64,000 bases of DNA from CANMIH01 sp049116335 (GTDB lineage Bacteria > Pseudomonadota > Alphaproteobacteria > Rhodobacterales > Rhodobacteraceae): NCBI GenBank assembly GCA_049116335.1, contig JAGDYZ010000012.1:186001-250000 (forward strand). The letters run 5' to 3'. The position numbers and the translations under genes were made by a program. The notes beneath the pieces are model-generated. The model was given only the letters and a program-made list of their open reading frames with translations, had not been told where the DNA came from and ran no database searches. Position 1 is the first letter of the stretch; each line of letters opens with the position of its first letter. Below, one piece after another: positions 34,898 to 43,688 of this stretch.

Positions 34898-36056
34898 TGC
34901 TGTCCAATCCAGTCAGGGCCGCTGCAAACTCTTCTGGATCAAAGGGTGCCAGATCATCAATTTGTTCGCCAACCCCAATTGCGTGAATCGGCAATCCGAA
35001 TTTATCCGCCAGCGCCACAAGAACACCACCGCGCGCGGTCCCATCCAGCTTGGTCATCACCAGCCCCGAAACATCCGCCAGTTTTTGGAAGGTCTCAACC
35101 TGATTGAGCGCATTCTGCCCGGTTGTCGCGTCTAGTACCAAAAGCGTGTTGTGTGGAGCTTCCGGATCTTTTTTGCGGATCACTCGCACAATTTTGGACA
35201 ATTCTTCCATCAGATCCTGACGGTTCTGCAAACGGCCTGCGGTGTCGATCATCAAGAGATCTGCGCCGTCTTCCTGTGCCTTTGTCATCGCATCAAAGGC
35301 AAGGCTCGCGGGATCTGAACCCTCTGGGGCGGTCAAGACCGGAACACCCGCACGATCGCCCCAGACCTGCAATTGCTCAACGGCGGCTGCGCGAAAGGTG
35401 TCCCCGGCGGCAATCACCACCGATTTTCCAGCAGCCCGGAACTGGCTTGCCAATTTGCCAATGGTCGTGGTTTTGCCCGCGCCATTTACGCCAACCACCA
35501 GAACCACCTGCGGTTTTTTGGGATAAAGCGGCAGAGGCCGCGCCACAGGCTCCATGATCCGGGCAATTTCACTGGCCAACAGGGCTTTGATCTCGTCACT
35601 CGACAGCCGTTTGCCCATGCGTCCTTCGGCAATATTGGCCGTCACACGCAGAGCCGTGTCCACCCCCATATCGGAGGCGATCAAAAGCTCTTCAAGGCTT
35701 TCGAGCATATCATCATCAAGCACCCGACGTGTGGCGGTCTCGGCGACGATACCCCGCCCCATCAAACGCCCAAGCAGACCCGGTTTGGATACTGCTGGTT
35801 CGCTGGGTGTCTCAACCGGCGAGGGCTCGGCTTGAACTGGCTTAGATGCTTCAGGCGCAACAGGCGCAGGTTCCGGCTCAGCCGCTTCAGCCTTGGGCGC
35901 AGCGGTCTCAGGTGCTGGCGCAGACACAATTTCAGGCGCGATCTCAACTTCTGACGCGGTCTCGCTGCCACCGTCTTCTACAATTGCATCCAGCCCTTCA
36001 TCCAGTTTGGACGACGATTTGAACAGCTTGTTTTTGAGCTTCCCGAAAAAGGACAT
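34890..36056 (-). CDS. ftsY: Signal recognition particle receptor FtsY
   Basis: SRP receptor GTPase that docks SRP-ribosome complexes at the membrane. The 388-residue protein has an N-terminal acidic, Pro/Ala/Glu-rich A domain (about 15-95, SAPAPETAAPKAEAAEPEPAPV-type), an N domain, and a G domain with GVNGAGKTTTIGKL, DTAGRLQNRQDL, TKLDGTARGG and GVGEQIDDLAPF. Length is normal for this group. It leads an operon with GNAT, the broken transporter and possibly yciB. Confidence 0.96.
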   Translation of the reverse strand: MSFFGKLKNKLFKSSSKLDEGLDAIVEDGGSETASEVEIAPEIVSAPAPETAAPKAEAAEPEPAPVAPEASKPVQAEPSPVETPSEPAVSKPGLLGRLMGRGIVAETATRRVLDDDMLESLEELLIASDMGVDTALRVTANIAEGRMGKRLSSDEIKALLASEIARIMEPVARPLPLYPKKPQVVLVVGVNGAGKTTTIGKLASQFRAAGKSVVIAAGDTFRAAAVEQLQVWGDRAGVPVLTAPEGSDPASLAFDAMTKAQEDGADLLMIDTAGRLQNRQDLMEELSKIVRVIRKKDPEAPHNTLLVLDATTGQNALNQVETFQKLADVSGLVMTKLDGTARGGVLVALADKFGLPIHAIGVGEQIDDLAPFDPEEFAAALTGLDSNG

Positions 36057-36156
36057 GTGCCACGCCTGTCAATAATGATTTCCTCCACCTAATACGGCAA
36101 GACGTGTAAGAAAAGATCAGTTGTCCCGATTGCGCCCGAGTTGAGGGGTTGTATCC

Positions 36157-37056
36157 ATGGTTTTGCGTCTATTTCTGTGTTTCATGCTTTTTGCGCCACT
36201 GGCGCACGCTGATACCTCCATCCCCGGCACTCAATGCTCAAGCGGCGCTTTTGGCCAAATCCAGTGCATTCGCCCCGATCATTTTGTCTTTGACACCTGT
36301 CAGGCGATCGAGGCCTTTGCCACTGATAGCGGCCTTGATCCAGGTTTCTTTGCGCGTCTGATCTGGCAAGAAAGTCGGTTTGACCCAAACGCGCTCAGCC
36401 ATGCCAATGCGCAAGGGATTGCCCAGTTCATTCCCTCCACCGCGGAGATCCGGGGGTTGCTTGATCCTTACAACCCCGCACAGGCGCTAGAATACTCCGC
36501 GGAATATCTGGGCGAGCTGACCCGTCGCTATGGCAATCATGGTCTGGCCGCCGTGGCCTACAATGGCGGTGAACGGCGTGCGGATGGTTTGGTATCCAAG
36601 TCGCGCGGGTTGGCCACGGAAACCATCAACTACGTCAAAATCATCACCGGCCTGCCTGCCGAGACATGGCGCGACGCACCGCCAAAGGCGCATGATTTCC
36701 GGTTGCAGAAAGACAAACCGTTTGCCCCAGCCTGTCATGAGCTCGCCCTCAAACGGCGTCTCACCGCCTACCCTGAGCCCGAACCACCAGAAGCTGCGGC
36801 ACAGCCCTGGGGGGTACAGATGGCCTTTGGCGTGACCAAACAACGGGCTCTGGCACAGTTCAAATCCCGCAGTCGACGCTGCGCCAAAGCCGTGGGCGGT
36901 GAAACCCCTGCTCTCATTTGGGAGAAAAGCCGGGCCAGTCCGAAAGGCGGGTACTATATGGTGCGGCTTGGGCGCAGTGACCGCGATGCCGCGTGGAAAT
37001 TGTGTAAGAAGATCAAAGCGCAGGGCTGTATTTGCGCCGTCTATCGCAATCGTTGA
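36157..37056 (+). CDS. Lytic transglycosylase (SLT domain)
   Basis: A 299-residue exported peptidoglycan lytic enzyme. A signal peptide (about 1-18) is followed by a lysozyme-like SLT domain with catalytic Glu72 in IWQESRFDPNAL, then SHANAQGIAQFIPSTAEIRGL and a C-terminal SPOR-like region (PWGVQMAFGVTKQRALAQFKSR). That second domain could bind denuded glycan at the septum. GAGGGG precedes the ATG. It is divergent from ftsY. Confidence 0.9.
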   Translation: MVLRLFLCFMLFAPLAHADTSIPGTQCSSGAFGQIQCIRPDHFVFDTCQAIEAFATDSGLDPGFFARLIWQESRFDPNALSHANAQGIAQFIPSTAEIRGLLDPYNPAQALEYSAEYLGELTRRYGNHGLAAVAYNGGERRADGLVSKSRGLATETINYVKIITGLPAETWRDAPPKAHDFRLQKDKPFAPACHELALKRRLTAYPEPEPPEAAAQPWGVQMAFGVTKQRALAQFKSRSRRCAKAVGGETPALIWEKSRASPKGGYYMVRLGRSDRDAAWKLCKKIKAQGCICAVYRNR

Positions 37057-37058
37057 TA

Positions 37059-37703
37059 TCAACCGATTACAGGAACCAGATAGGTGATCACAAACAAAAG
37101 CTGCGCGGCATAGTAAGTGATCCAGACCATGCGCGACGCCATAACCCGCAGGCTATGGTCTTTGCGCATCAAAAACAGCTCGGTGGCGAGAATGGCGTCA
37201 GACACCATGAAGATCATCGCCGGTGCAAGAAATTGCCACCCTAGCGGCATCGCCGAAAACCCCATCGCTGCGATGATCGCGATATAGCCCATCACTGGCA
37301 TGCGCAGCGCTCCGGTTGCTGGCCAGAGCTTCCACGCCATACCTCCTGCAAAGAGGACAATGCCAACTGTGACGGGCAGAGTGTTCACCGGCATAACCAC
37401 CGGATCTACGCCGCCCTGCTGGCTTAGAAACTGCGCCACATAGGCCAGATGCGCCAAGGCAAAGCTGACCAGCCCGGCCAGAAAGGCGCGCTCACCGTCG
37501 CGCGACAGCGCCAGATCCCCCAGCGCGCCAAGTGTCAGGCCGAGCGCCAAAAACCAAGGCAGGTCCAGCCAAGCCAGACCTGCCAGAAGCGCCACTGGCG
37601 CAGTTTTAAACACGGACCGAAGGACCGACGGGGGCTTCGCCAGAAACCCCTCAAGGTAAATCAGCGCGCAAACCGCCGAAAGGATCAGCGCGCCAATCGC
37701 CAT
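37059..37703 (-). CDS. Lysoplasmalogenase (YhhN/TMEM86 family)
   Basis: A 214-residue polytopic membrane protein of the YhhN family, with about eight hydrophobic helices and conserved GALGDLALS-RDGERAFLAGLVSFALAHLAYVAQF and MVSDAILATELF motifs (Asp residues in the membrane core). Characterised relatives hydrolyse the vinyl ether of lysoplasmalogens. Its ATG overlaps the upstream oxidoreductase stop by one base. A role with that oxidoreductase is not evident. Confidence 0.85.
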   Translation of the reverse strand: MAIGALILSAVCALIYLEGFLAKPPSVLRSVFKTAPVALLAGLAWLDLPWFLALGLTLGALGDLALSRDGERAFLAGLVSFALAHLAYVAQFLSQQGGVDPVVMPVNTLPVTVGIVLFAGGMAWKLWPATGALRMPVMGYIAIIAAMGFSAMPLGWQFLAPAMIFMVSDAILATELFLMRKDHSLRVMASRMVWITYYAAQLLFVITYLVPVIG

Positions 37704-39388
37704 TACACTTCGTCAGGGAAGTGCTTCATGGTCAGGCGGATTGGGTTCGGCGCAGCCTGTCCCAAGCCACAGATCGAGGCATCGACCATGGTCTGGCTCA
37801 GCTCTTCAAGCAGGTTCTGATCCCACTTGTCTGCGCTCATCAGCTTCACCGCCTTCTCACAGCCAACCCGGCATGGCGTACACTGACCACAGCTTTCGTC
37901 TTCGAAGAAGCGCAGCATGTTCAGAGCCGCCTGTTTGGCGCTATCTTTGTCCGACAGAACCACCACAGCAGCCGAGCCGATGAAGGTGCCATGCGGCTGC
38001 AGAGTGTCAAAGTCGAGCTGCACATCACTCATGGACGCGGGCAAAAGACCCGACGACGGACCACCCGGCTGATAGGCTTTGAAGGCATGGCCATCGAGCA
38101 TACCGCCACAGGCCTCGATGATATCTGTGATAGTCGATCCGGCAGGCAACAGGTGCACGCCAGGATTTTTCACCCGACCAGACACCGAATAGCTGCGCAG
38201 ACCCTTGCGGCCATTTTTCTCAACTGTGTTCAGACACTCCGGGCCTTCACGGTTGATTTTGCAGACCCAATACAGAGTTTCGACGTTATGCACGAGCGTC
38301 GGGCGATTGAAGATCCCCACCTGCGCCACAAAGGGCGGACGGTGACGCGGCAGGCCACGTTTGCCTTCGATCGATTCGATCATCGCGCTTTCTTCACCGC
38401 AGATATAGGCCCCGGCCCCACGGCGCAGGTCGATATAGCCCGGCTCAACGATGCCAGCATTCTCAAGCGCGGCAATCTCGGTACGCAGGATCTCAAGCAC
38501 AGCCGGGTATTCGTCCCGCATATAAATAAAGGCTTTGTCCGCCTCAACCGCCCAGGCCGCCATCAGCATACCTTCTAGGAAGACATGCGGCGTGCGCTCA
38601 AGGTAATACCGGTCTTTGAAAGTGCCCGGTTCGCCTTCATCGCCGTTCACGGCAAGGTAGCGCGGGCCTTCATTGGCGCGCACGAAACCCCACTTGGTGC
38701 CCGAGGGGAAACCCGCGCCACCCAGACCGCGCAAGCCGGCCTCTTTGATTTTGGCCTGCACCGCTTCCCAGTCGCCATTGGCGCGCAGGTCTTTCAGCGT
38801 CGCATAGCCACCCTCAGCTACATAGGCGTCAAGTGCCTCATAGGCGGGGACATGTGCGTGGGTGTCATCAGCCGCAATGGCCGCTTCCACTTTTTCCACC
38901 GTTGCGTGGTCGATGTGGTTGTGCCCGATTTCCAGCACAGGCGCGGTGTCACACCGGCCCATGCAAGGTGCGCGCAGCACGCGTACCTCAGAAGGGTCCA
39001 TCCCATCTTCGAGCGCTTTTTGCAGCTGCTCTGCCCCGGCCAATTCGCAGCTAAGCGAATCGCAGACGCGAATGGTCAGCGCTGGTGGTGGGGTTTCGGT
39101 TTCCTTCACCACGTCAAAGTGGGCGTAGAAGGTGGCAACCTCATAGATTTCCGCCTGTCCTACACGCATCTCTTCGGCCAGTGCCCGCAGGTGTGCCGCC
39201 GAAATATGCCCATATTCATCTTGAATCAGGTGCAGAAATTCGATCAGCAGGTCGCGATTGCGCGGACGGTCTCCCAGCAGAAGACGCACTTCAGCAAGTG
39301 CTCCGTCTTCAAGCTGACGCCCTTTGGTGTGTCTGCGGCCTTTACCTCGGCCGGATTTCCAGACGCCTTTGCGATCGTCAAGTGCCAT
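37703..39388 (-). CDS. NuoE-NuoF fusion flavoprotein (NAD-dependent formate dehydrogenase beta-type)
   Basis: A 561-residue soluble diaphorase. Residues about 25-190 are NuoE-like with a 2Fe-2S site C109-x4-C114 and C142-x3-C146 (CDSLSC, CMGRC). The rest is NuoF-like with GLRGLGGAGFPSGTKWGF (NADH), GDEGEPGTFKDRYYLE (FMN) and ESCGQCTPCRVG plus a later Cys for a 4Fe-4S cluster. Such fusions are the NADH-reducing subunit of soluble formate dehydrogenases. The molybdenum alpha subunit is not adjacent: the next gene is a lysoplasmalogenase. A basic leader (KSGRGKGRRHTKGR) is notable. Confidence 0.85.
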   Translation of the reverse strand: MALDDRKGVWKSGRGKGRRHTKGRQLEDGALAEVRLLLGDRPRNRDLLIEFLHLIQDEYGHISAAHLRALAEEMRVGQAEIYEVATFYAHFDVVKETETPPPALTIRVCDSLSCELAGAEQLQKALEDGMDPSEVRVLRAPCMGRCDTAPVLEIGHNHIDHATVEKVEAAIAADDTHAHVPAYEALDAYVAEGGYATLKDLRANGDWEAVQAKIKEAGLRGLGGAGFPSGTKWGFVRANEGPRYLAVNGDEGEPGTFKDRYYLERTPHVFLEGMLMAAWAVEADKAFIYMRDEYPAVLEILRTEIAALENAGIVEPGYIDLRRGAGAYICGEESAMIESIEGKRGLPRHRPPFVAQVGIFNRPTLVHNVETLYWVCKINREGPECLNTVEKNGRKGLRSYSVSGRVKNPGVHLLPAGSTITDIIEACGGMLDGHAFKAYQPGGPSSGLLPASMSDVQLDFDTLQPHGTFIGSAAVVVLSDKDSAKQAALNMLRFFEDESCGQCTPCRVGCEKAVKLMSADKWDQNLLEELSQTMVDASICGLGQAAPNPIRLTMKHFPDEV

Positions 39389-39552
39389 TTGTGTCTCCCG
39401 TACTTGGCAGGCATCATACCGGTGTGCCGTTGTAGACTAGGGACGAAAAACGACGAAAACAGGTGGGGCTGCGCCGCGATCTCTCCACTGTTTGGTCTGA
39501 CTGACGCCCGAAAGAGCAGGCAAATGGACGGAATAACTCGGAAAGGGCGGGT

Positions 39553-40557
39553 ATGACACGATTTGTGGTGGCGACACTGGGTATGGTGATTTTGCTGGCC
39601 CTGGCCATGGGGCTGGCAGGTCACTGGCCGCTGTTGGCTTTGCTTTACATCACTGTAATCACATACTTTTTGGACAAGATCACCGCCCTAGACGCCCCCG
39701 ATAAGCCCGAAGCAGAGTTTCCCGCTGGCGATGGATTGGACACCGTTCTGGGGTTGGCTCACTTCCCCCTGCTCTTTGGCGGCATCTGGACCCTCGCCGC
39801 AGGGGATCAAAACACGACAAACAAAGTGATGATCTTTATCGCCCTCTCACTTTTTCTGGGTCAGGTCGGAAATTCCAACGCGCACGAGCTGATCCACCGC
39901 GCCGCGCGCCCTATGCGCCGTCTTGGTGTGGCGGTTTACTCTACGGTTCTCTTTGGATTTCATGCCTCAGCCCACCTGCATGTGCACCATGTGCATGCCG
40001 CAACCGAACACGATCCGAATTCTGCCCGATTGGGGCAAAGCTTTTACAGCTTCGCACCACGGGCCTGGTGGGGGGCATTGCGGCTTGGGTTTCTTGCGGA
40101 AACCAAGCGCTACAAAGGTGGCTGGCACCCCTTTATGACCTATGCGCTCTGGGCCCTGTTCGCGCTGTGTCTGTCGTTCGCTCTAGCCGGGCCCGGCGGC
40201 ATTTTGGCGCTGATTGGACTGTCCCTTTATGCTCAGATACAGCTCTTGCTGTCGGACTATGTCCAACATTACGGATTGCGCCGGAAACGGACCGACACCC
40301 GGCTTGAACCCGTTGGCCCTCAACACAGCTGGAACGCCCCCAATCCGTTTTCCTCTGCTTTGATGCTCAATGCACCGCGTCACTCAGATCATCATGCCCA
40401 CCCCACGCGCCCCTATCCTGGATTGGAACTTGACCGAGAGGCCATGCCCATTCTGCCGCATTCGCTGCCGGTGATGGCCGTGGTCGCCCTCGTGCCCCCG
40501 GTCTGGCGGCGGATTATGGACAAACGTGCCCGCGTTTGGGCGAACCCTCGCCCATGA
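39553..40557 (+). CDS. alkB: AlkB-like membrane non-haem diiron hydroxylase
   Basis: A 334-residue integral membrane fatty-acid-desaturase/hydroxylase superfamily member close to alkane 1-monooxygenases. The three histidine boxes are visible: H111/H115 in NAHELIHRAA, H141/143/145/146 in HLHVHHVHAA, and the LNAPRHSDHHAHP box, with LSDYVQHYGL in place of the usual NYxEHYG. About six hydrophobic helices frame them. No rubredoxin or rubredoxin reductase is adjacent. Alkane use is plausible, but the box 2 sequence is not the classical one, so another long-chain substrate is possible. Confidence 0.82.
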   Translation: MTRFVVATLGMVILLALAMGLAGHWPLLALLYITVITYFLDKITALDAPDKPEAEFPAGDGLDTVLGLAHFPLLFGGIWTLAAGDQNTTNKVMIFIALSLFLGQVGNSNAHELIHRAARPMRRLGVAVYSTVLFGFHASAHLHVHHVHAATEHDPNSARLGQSFYSFAPRAWWGALRLGFLAETKRYKGGWHPFMTYALWALFALCLSFALAGPGGILALIGLSLYAQIQLLLSDYVQHYGLRRKRTDTRLEPVGPQHSWNAPNPFSSALMLNAPRHSDHHAHPTRPYPGLELDREAMPILPHSLPVMAVVALVPPVWRRIMDKRARVWANPRP

Positions 40558-40616
40558 CCCAAGGGACATGGATTGCCCCACTTCACGGTTAAAGCGTGCT
40601 CTGGCATTCTATCGCC

Positions 40617-41012
40617 ATGAAACACCTATTGTCTTTCGCCTTTGCGCTCATTGCTGTACCGGCCCTCGCAGCCAACCCGATGTCTGGGTCAGAATTTGAC
40701 GCCTATGCCACCGGCAAAACGCTCTATTTCGGGCAAGCCGGTCAATCTTATGGGGTCGAAGAGTACCTGCCCGACCGTCGGGTGCGCTGGTCGTTTCTGG
40801 ATGGCAAATGCAAAGAAGGGTTCTGGTACGAAGAGGCCGGACAGATCTGCTTCATCTACGAAGACGATCCGGCCCCGCAATGCTGGTCATTTTATCAGGA
40901 AAACAACGGATTACGCGCGGTTTTCGAAAATGACCCTGCCAGCACAGTGTTGTACGAGGCCAACCAGAACGATGAACCCATGCTCTGCCTTGGCCCCGAA
41001 GTCGGCGTCTGA
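40617..41012 (+). CDS. Secreted protein of unknown function
   Basis: A 131-residue exported protein with a signal peptide (MKHLLSFAFALIAVPALAA) and a beta-rich mature part containing five cysteines (KCKEGFWYEEAGQICFIYE, QCWSF, LCLG). It starts at the ATG 40617 rather than a GTG 21 bases before. It abuts the convergent LysR gene with no spacer. I do not recognise a family. Confidence 0.65.
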   Translation: MKHLLSFAFALIAVPALAANPMSGSEFDAYATGKTLYFGQAGQSYGVEEYLPDRRVRWSFLDGKCKEGFWYEEAGQICFIYEDDPAPQCWSFYQENNGLRAVFENDPASTVLYEANQNDEPMLCLGPEVGV

Positions 41013-41870
41013 TCACGCCGCGCGCAGCGCCGACATACCTTCACGCAGATAATCGCCCAAAGCCTCAACCGGGGCGGCTTTGCTTGCCCCCATATAGAGG
41101 TTGATGTTCTGCGCCCCCAGATCGGGCAAAGCATTGCCAACCTCAATGTATTCCAGCTGTGGCCCCGCATGCCCGTCAAGTCGGGTGGTCACCGCAAGAT
41201 CGGCGCTGACTGTGGCATCTACGGTCATGTCACTGGCGCTATCAACAGCCAGCTCCCATGCGATGCCTGCCTGATCCAACCGATCAATGGTCTCCGCCCG
41301 GAACATACAGTCCCGACAAAAGGCCAGCCGCAATGGCCGGGTTTTCCAGGCCTGGCCATCCGGCGCCCCAATCCAGCGCAGCGGCGTTTGCAACAGCGTC
41401 TCTGCGCCCTGATCCTGACCATTCTCAGTGGTGAGAATCACATCGACTTCACCGCGCTTGAACTGGGTCTTGAGCTCTTTCGTGTATGAGCTGATCAGCT
41501 GCACCTTCACCCGTGGATGAGTACGCCCCATGCGTTTCAAAACCGACGGGATCGTCGGATAAACGATGTCATGCGGCACGCCAAGCACCACTTCCCCCTC
41601 CCAGCTCTGGTCGGTCAGCTTGGTGTAGATCTCATCGTTGAGATCGACGATTCGCTCCGCATAGGTCAGCAATTGAACCCCAGCCGGGGTCAGCGTCACC
41701 CCGCGCCCTGACCGCTCCAGCACCTGAAGCCCAAGCATCTCTTCCAGACGTTTCAACTGCATAGAGACCGCAGATTGCGTCAGGTTCAGAAATCCCGCGG
41801 CACGGGTCACTCCGCCGGAGCGGGCCACAGCCACAAAAGAGCGCAGGGTTGTGATGTCGAGATTTCGCAT
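41013..41870 (-). CDS. LysR-family transcriptional regulator
   Basis: A 285-residue LTTR with N-terminal winged HTH (LDITTLRSFVAVARSGGVTRAAGFLNLTQSAVSMQLKRLEEMLG) and a periplasmic-binding-like effector domain from about residue 90. It is divergent from the DUF1127 gene. Four in-domain cysteines include CRDCMF. The effector is unknown. Confidence 0.9.
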   Translation of the reverse strand: MRNLDITTLRSFVAVARSGGVTRAAGFLNLTQSAVSMQLKRLEEMLGLQVLERSGRGVTLTPAGVQLLTYAERIVDLNDEIYTKLTDQSWEGEVVLGVPHDIVYPTIPSVLKRMGRTHPRVKVQLISSYTKELKTQFKRGEVDVILTTENGQDQGAETLLQTPLRWIGAPDGQAWKTRPLRLAFCRDCMFRAETIDRLDQAGIAWELAVDSASDMTVDATVSADLAVTTRLDGHAGPQLEYIEVGNALPDLGAQNINLYMGASKAAPVEALGDYLREGMSALRAA

Positions 41871-41995
41871 TGATCAAGCTCCGTGATGCATCACTTCATG
41901 AACATTCGTTTTCAATATGGGTCCACTCATAGCATATACATCACAGTTCACAATGAAAAACACGGAACTCATCACACATCAGAAAGGACACTCCC

Positions 41996-42202
41996 ATGAT
42001 CCGCACTTTGTCTCTCGCTCTCCCCACCCGTTCCCTTCGCCCCTTGAAAACCCTGTCGCTTTGGCTCGGCACCGTGCGCAGCCGTAATGATCTCAAAACC
42101 CTCGAGCCGCAAATGCTTGAAGACATTGGCGTGTCAGAGGCCCAAGCGCAGAAAGAAGCACTGCGTCCGTTCTGGGATGCCCCGACAAATTGGCGCAAAT
42201 AA
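41996..42202 (+). CDS. DUF1127 small protein
   Basis: A 68-residue basic protein with the DUF1127 motif in its second half: RNDLKTLEPQMLEDIGVSEAQAQKEALRPFWD. Members in Rhodobacter and Agrobacterium take part in RNA-linked stress or phosphate/C1 responses; this is only family knowledge. AAGGACA precedes the ATG. Confidence 0.85.
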   Translation: MIRTLSLALPTRSLRPLKTLSLWLGTVRSRNDLKTLEPQMLEDIGVSEAQAQKEALRPFWDAPTNWRK

Positions 42203-42244
42203 CCGCATTCAAAGGCCAAACAGGCCCGGAAATCCTTGAAAATC

Positions 42245-42280
42245 CGCGCGTGATGACCAATATCTAACCCATCACGCGCG
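42245..42280 (+). terminator. Hairpin downstream of the DUF1127 gene
   Basis: CGCGCGTGATG (42245-42255) and CATCACGCGCG (42270-42280) form a perfect 11-bp stem with a 14-base loop, followed by CGTTTG. No long T-run, so termination strength is uncertain. Confidence 0.5.
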
Positions 42281-42321
42281 CGTTTGCGTGCGGGCATTAC
42301 AGGGATTAATCGGAGGCTTCT

Positions 42322-43107
42322 ATGGCTGACTTTAACACGATCCGTTCTGCAGGCATGTCCAATGCCCAGGCGGCTCAGATCGATCAAGGGCTGCGCGCCC
42401 ACATGAACAAAGTCTACGGCACCATGTCCGTAGGCATGCTGATCACGGCTCTGGCGGCCTGGGCGATTGCCAATCTGGCAGTCACGTCAGATCCGTCCAA
42501 CGCCGTTGCCGCAATCCGCGCGGGTCAGTTCCTGACACCGCTGGGCGGCGCAATCTACATGAGCCCGCTGAAATACGTCATCATGTTTGCTCCTCTCGCC
42601 TTCCTGCTGTTCGGCTGGGGTGCTCTGATGCGCCGCGGATCCTCAGCAATGGTTCAGCTGGGCTTCTTCGCCTTCGCCGCCGTTATGGGCCTGTCGCTTA
42701 GCTCGGTCTTCCTGATCTACACCTCGGTGTCGATTGTTCAGACCTTCCTTGTCACCGCGATCGCCTTTGCGGGTCTGTCGCTGTATGGCTACACCACCAA
42801 AAAAGACCTGTCCGGCATGGGCACCTTCCTGATGATGGGCGTGATCGGTCTGCTGGTTGCCATGATCGTCAACCTGTTCCTGCAGTCCGGCGTCATGATG
42901 ATGGCAATCTCGGCCATTGGTGTTCTGATCTTTGCAGGCCTCACCGCCTTCTACACACAGGACATCAAAAACACCTATGTGGCCCACGCCATGCACGGTG
43001 ACCAAGAGTGGCTGAGCAAAGCCGCAATCGACGGCGCTCTGAGCCTCTACATCAGCTTCCTGAACATGTTCCAGTTCCTGCTGATGTTCATGGGCAACAG
43101 CGAGTAA
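42322..43107 (+). CDS. Bax inhibitor-1/YccA family membrane protein
   Basis: A 261-residue protein with seven transmembrane helices and the BI-1 pattern: VYGTMSVGMLITALAAWAIANL near the start, VIMFAPLAFLLFGWG, LYGYTTKKDLSGMGTFLMMGVIGL, and a terminal D-GALSLYISFLNMF helix. BI-1 proteins are pH-sensitive calcium leak channels or protease modulators (YccA with FtsH). AGGAGGCTTCT-type ribosome site (GGAGGC) precedes the ATG. A strong terminator ends the unit. Confidence 0.92.
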   Translation: MADFNTIRSAGMSNAQAAQIDQGLRAHMNKVYGTMSVGMLITALAAWAIANLAVTSDPSNAVAAIRAGQFLTPLGGAIYMSPLKYVIMFAPLAFLLFGWGALMRRGSSAMVQLGFFAFAAVMGLSLSSVFLIYTSVSIVQTFLVTAIAFAGLSLYGYTTKKDLSGMGTFLMMGVIGLLVAMIVNLFLQSGVMMMAISAIGVLIFAGLTAFYTQDIKNTYVAHAMHGDQEWLSKAAIDGALSLYISFLNMFQFLLMFMGNSE

Positions 43108-43130
43108 CTTCGCACAGATCTCATGCGAAA

Positions 43131-43159
43131 GGGCCGGTCATCACGACCGGCCCTTTTTT
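43131..43159 (+). terminator. Rho-independent terminator after the BI-1 gene
   Basis: GGGCCGGTC - ATCAC - GACCGGCCC followed by six Ts. Confidence 0.95.
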
Positions 43160-43191
43160 GTTGGGATGCACACCCTAGCGATTCAGCATCA

Positions 43192-43211
43192 CGATTTTTC
43201 AAGAAAAATCG
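43192..43211. repeat. 20-base palindromic hairpin CGATTTTTC-AA-GAAAAATCG (copy 1)
   Basis: Perfect 9-bp inverted repeat with AA centre, identical over 20 bases to 53678-53697. Both lie downstream of genes. Confidence 0.75.
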
Positions 43212-43248
43212 GCGTTGCGCCCAGTTCAAATGACCCACACATACGCGG

Positions 43249-43515
43249 TCAGACCTCAGTCAGGGTATAGACATAAGACATATCGCCATCGCGTCCGACC
43301 CAATCTCCCTTGGGGGGCACAGCCCCATGAACCGGGCCAGTGTCCCAGGGGCGCCCCGCCAGATCCCCGGTTTTCGGATCAAAGGCGGCCCAGCCCCAGA
43401 TGTCATCGCGGCGAATCTCAAATCCGCCACGTGTCAGCGTGTGGTAACTTCCACCCACCAGATCAAACCGTTCAATGCGGCCATCCAGCCGCCGTATCAT
43501 TTCGAAGCATTCCAT
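43249..43515 (-). CDS. Small hypothetical protein
   Basis: An 88-residue soluble protein (start at the ATG 43515 with AGGAG 13 bases upstream; an earlier frame to 43611 is open). Aromatic and Gly-rich (GGSYHTLTRGGFEIRRDDIWGWAAF, GRPWDTGPVHGAVPPKGDWVGRDG). I do not recognise a family. It lies between the BI-1 gene terminator and the rpmG terminator. Confidence 0.45.
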   Translation of the reverse strand: MECFEMIRRLDGRIERFDLVGGSYHTLTRGGFEIRRDDIWGWAAFDPKTGDLAGRPWDTGPVHGAVPPKGDWVGRDGDMSYVYTLTEV

Positions 43516-43628
43516 CTCCCTGCTCCTACTCACAGGTGCCACACCCTCGAGATACTCAGCCCCGTGCGCCATCGCAGATACGCGACAGAGGGTCTGAGGT
43601 CCCAAATTCAAGAGGGTTGGCGTTGGAC

Positions 43629-43665
43629 AAAAAGAAAGGGCCGCGTCGGTCTCCCGGCGCGGCCC
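43629..43665 (-). terminator. Rho-independent terminator of rpmG
   Basis: On the minus strand GGGCCGCG and CGCGGCCC form an 8-bp stem followed by TTTCTTTTT. It lies 24 bases after the rpmG stop. Confidence 0.9.
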
Positions 43666-43688
43666 TGCATTCGGATATGAAAGCGATC

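Noticed and set aside
37703..39388. Complex I nuoE/nuoF
   Set aside because: Fused in one chain and no other nuo genes nearby; fits formate dehydrogenase-type diaphorase better.
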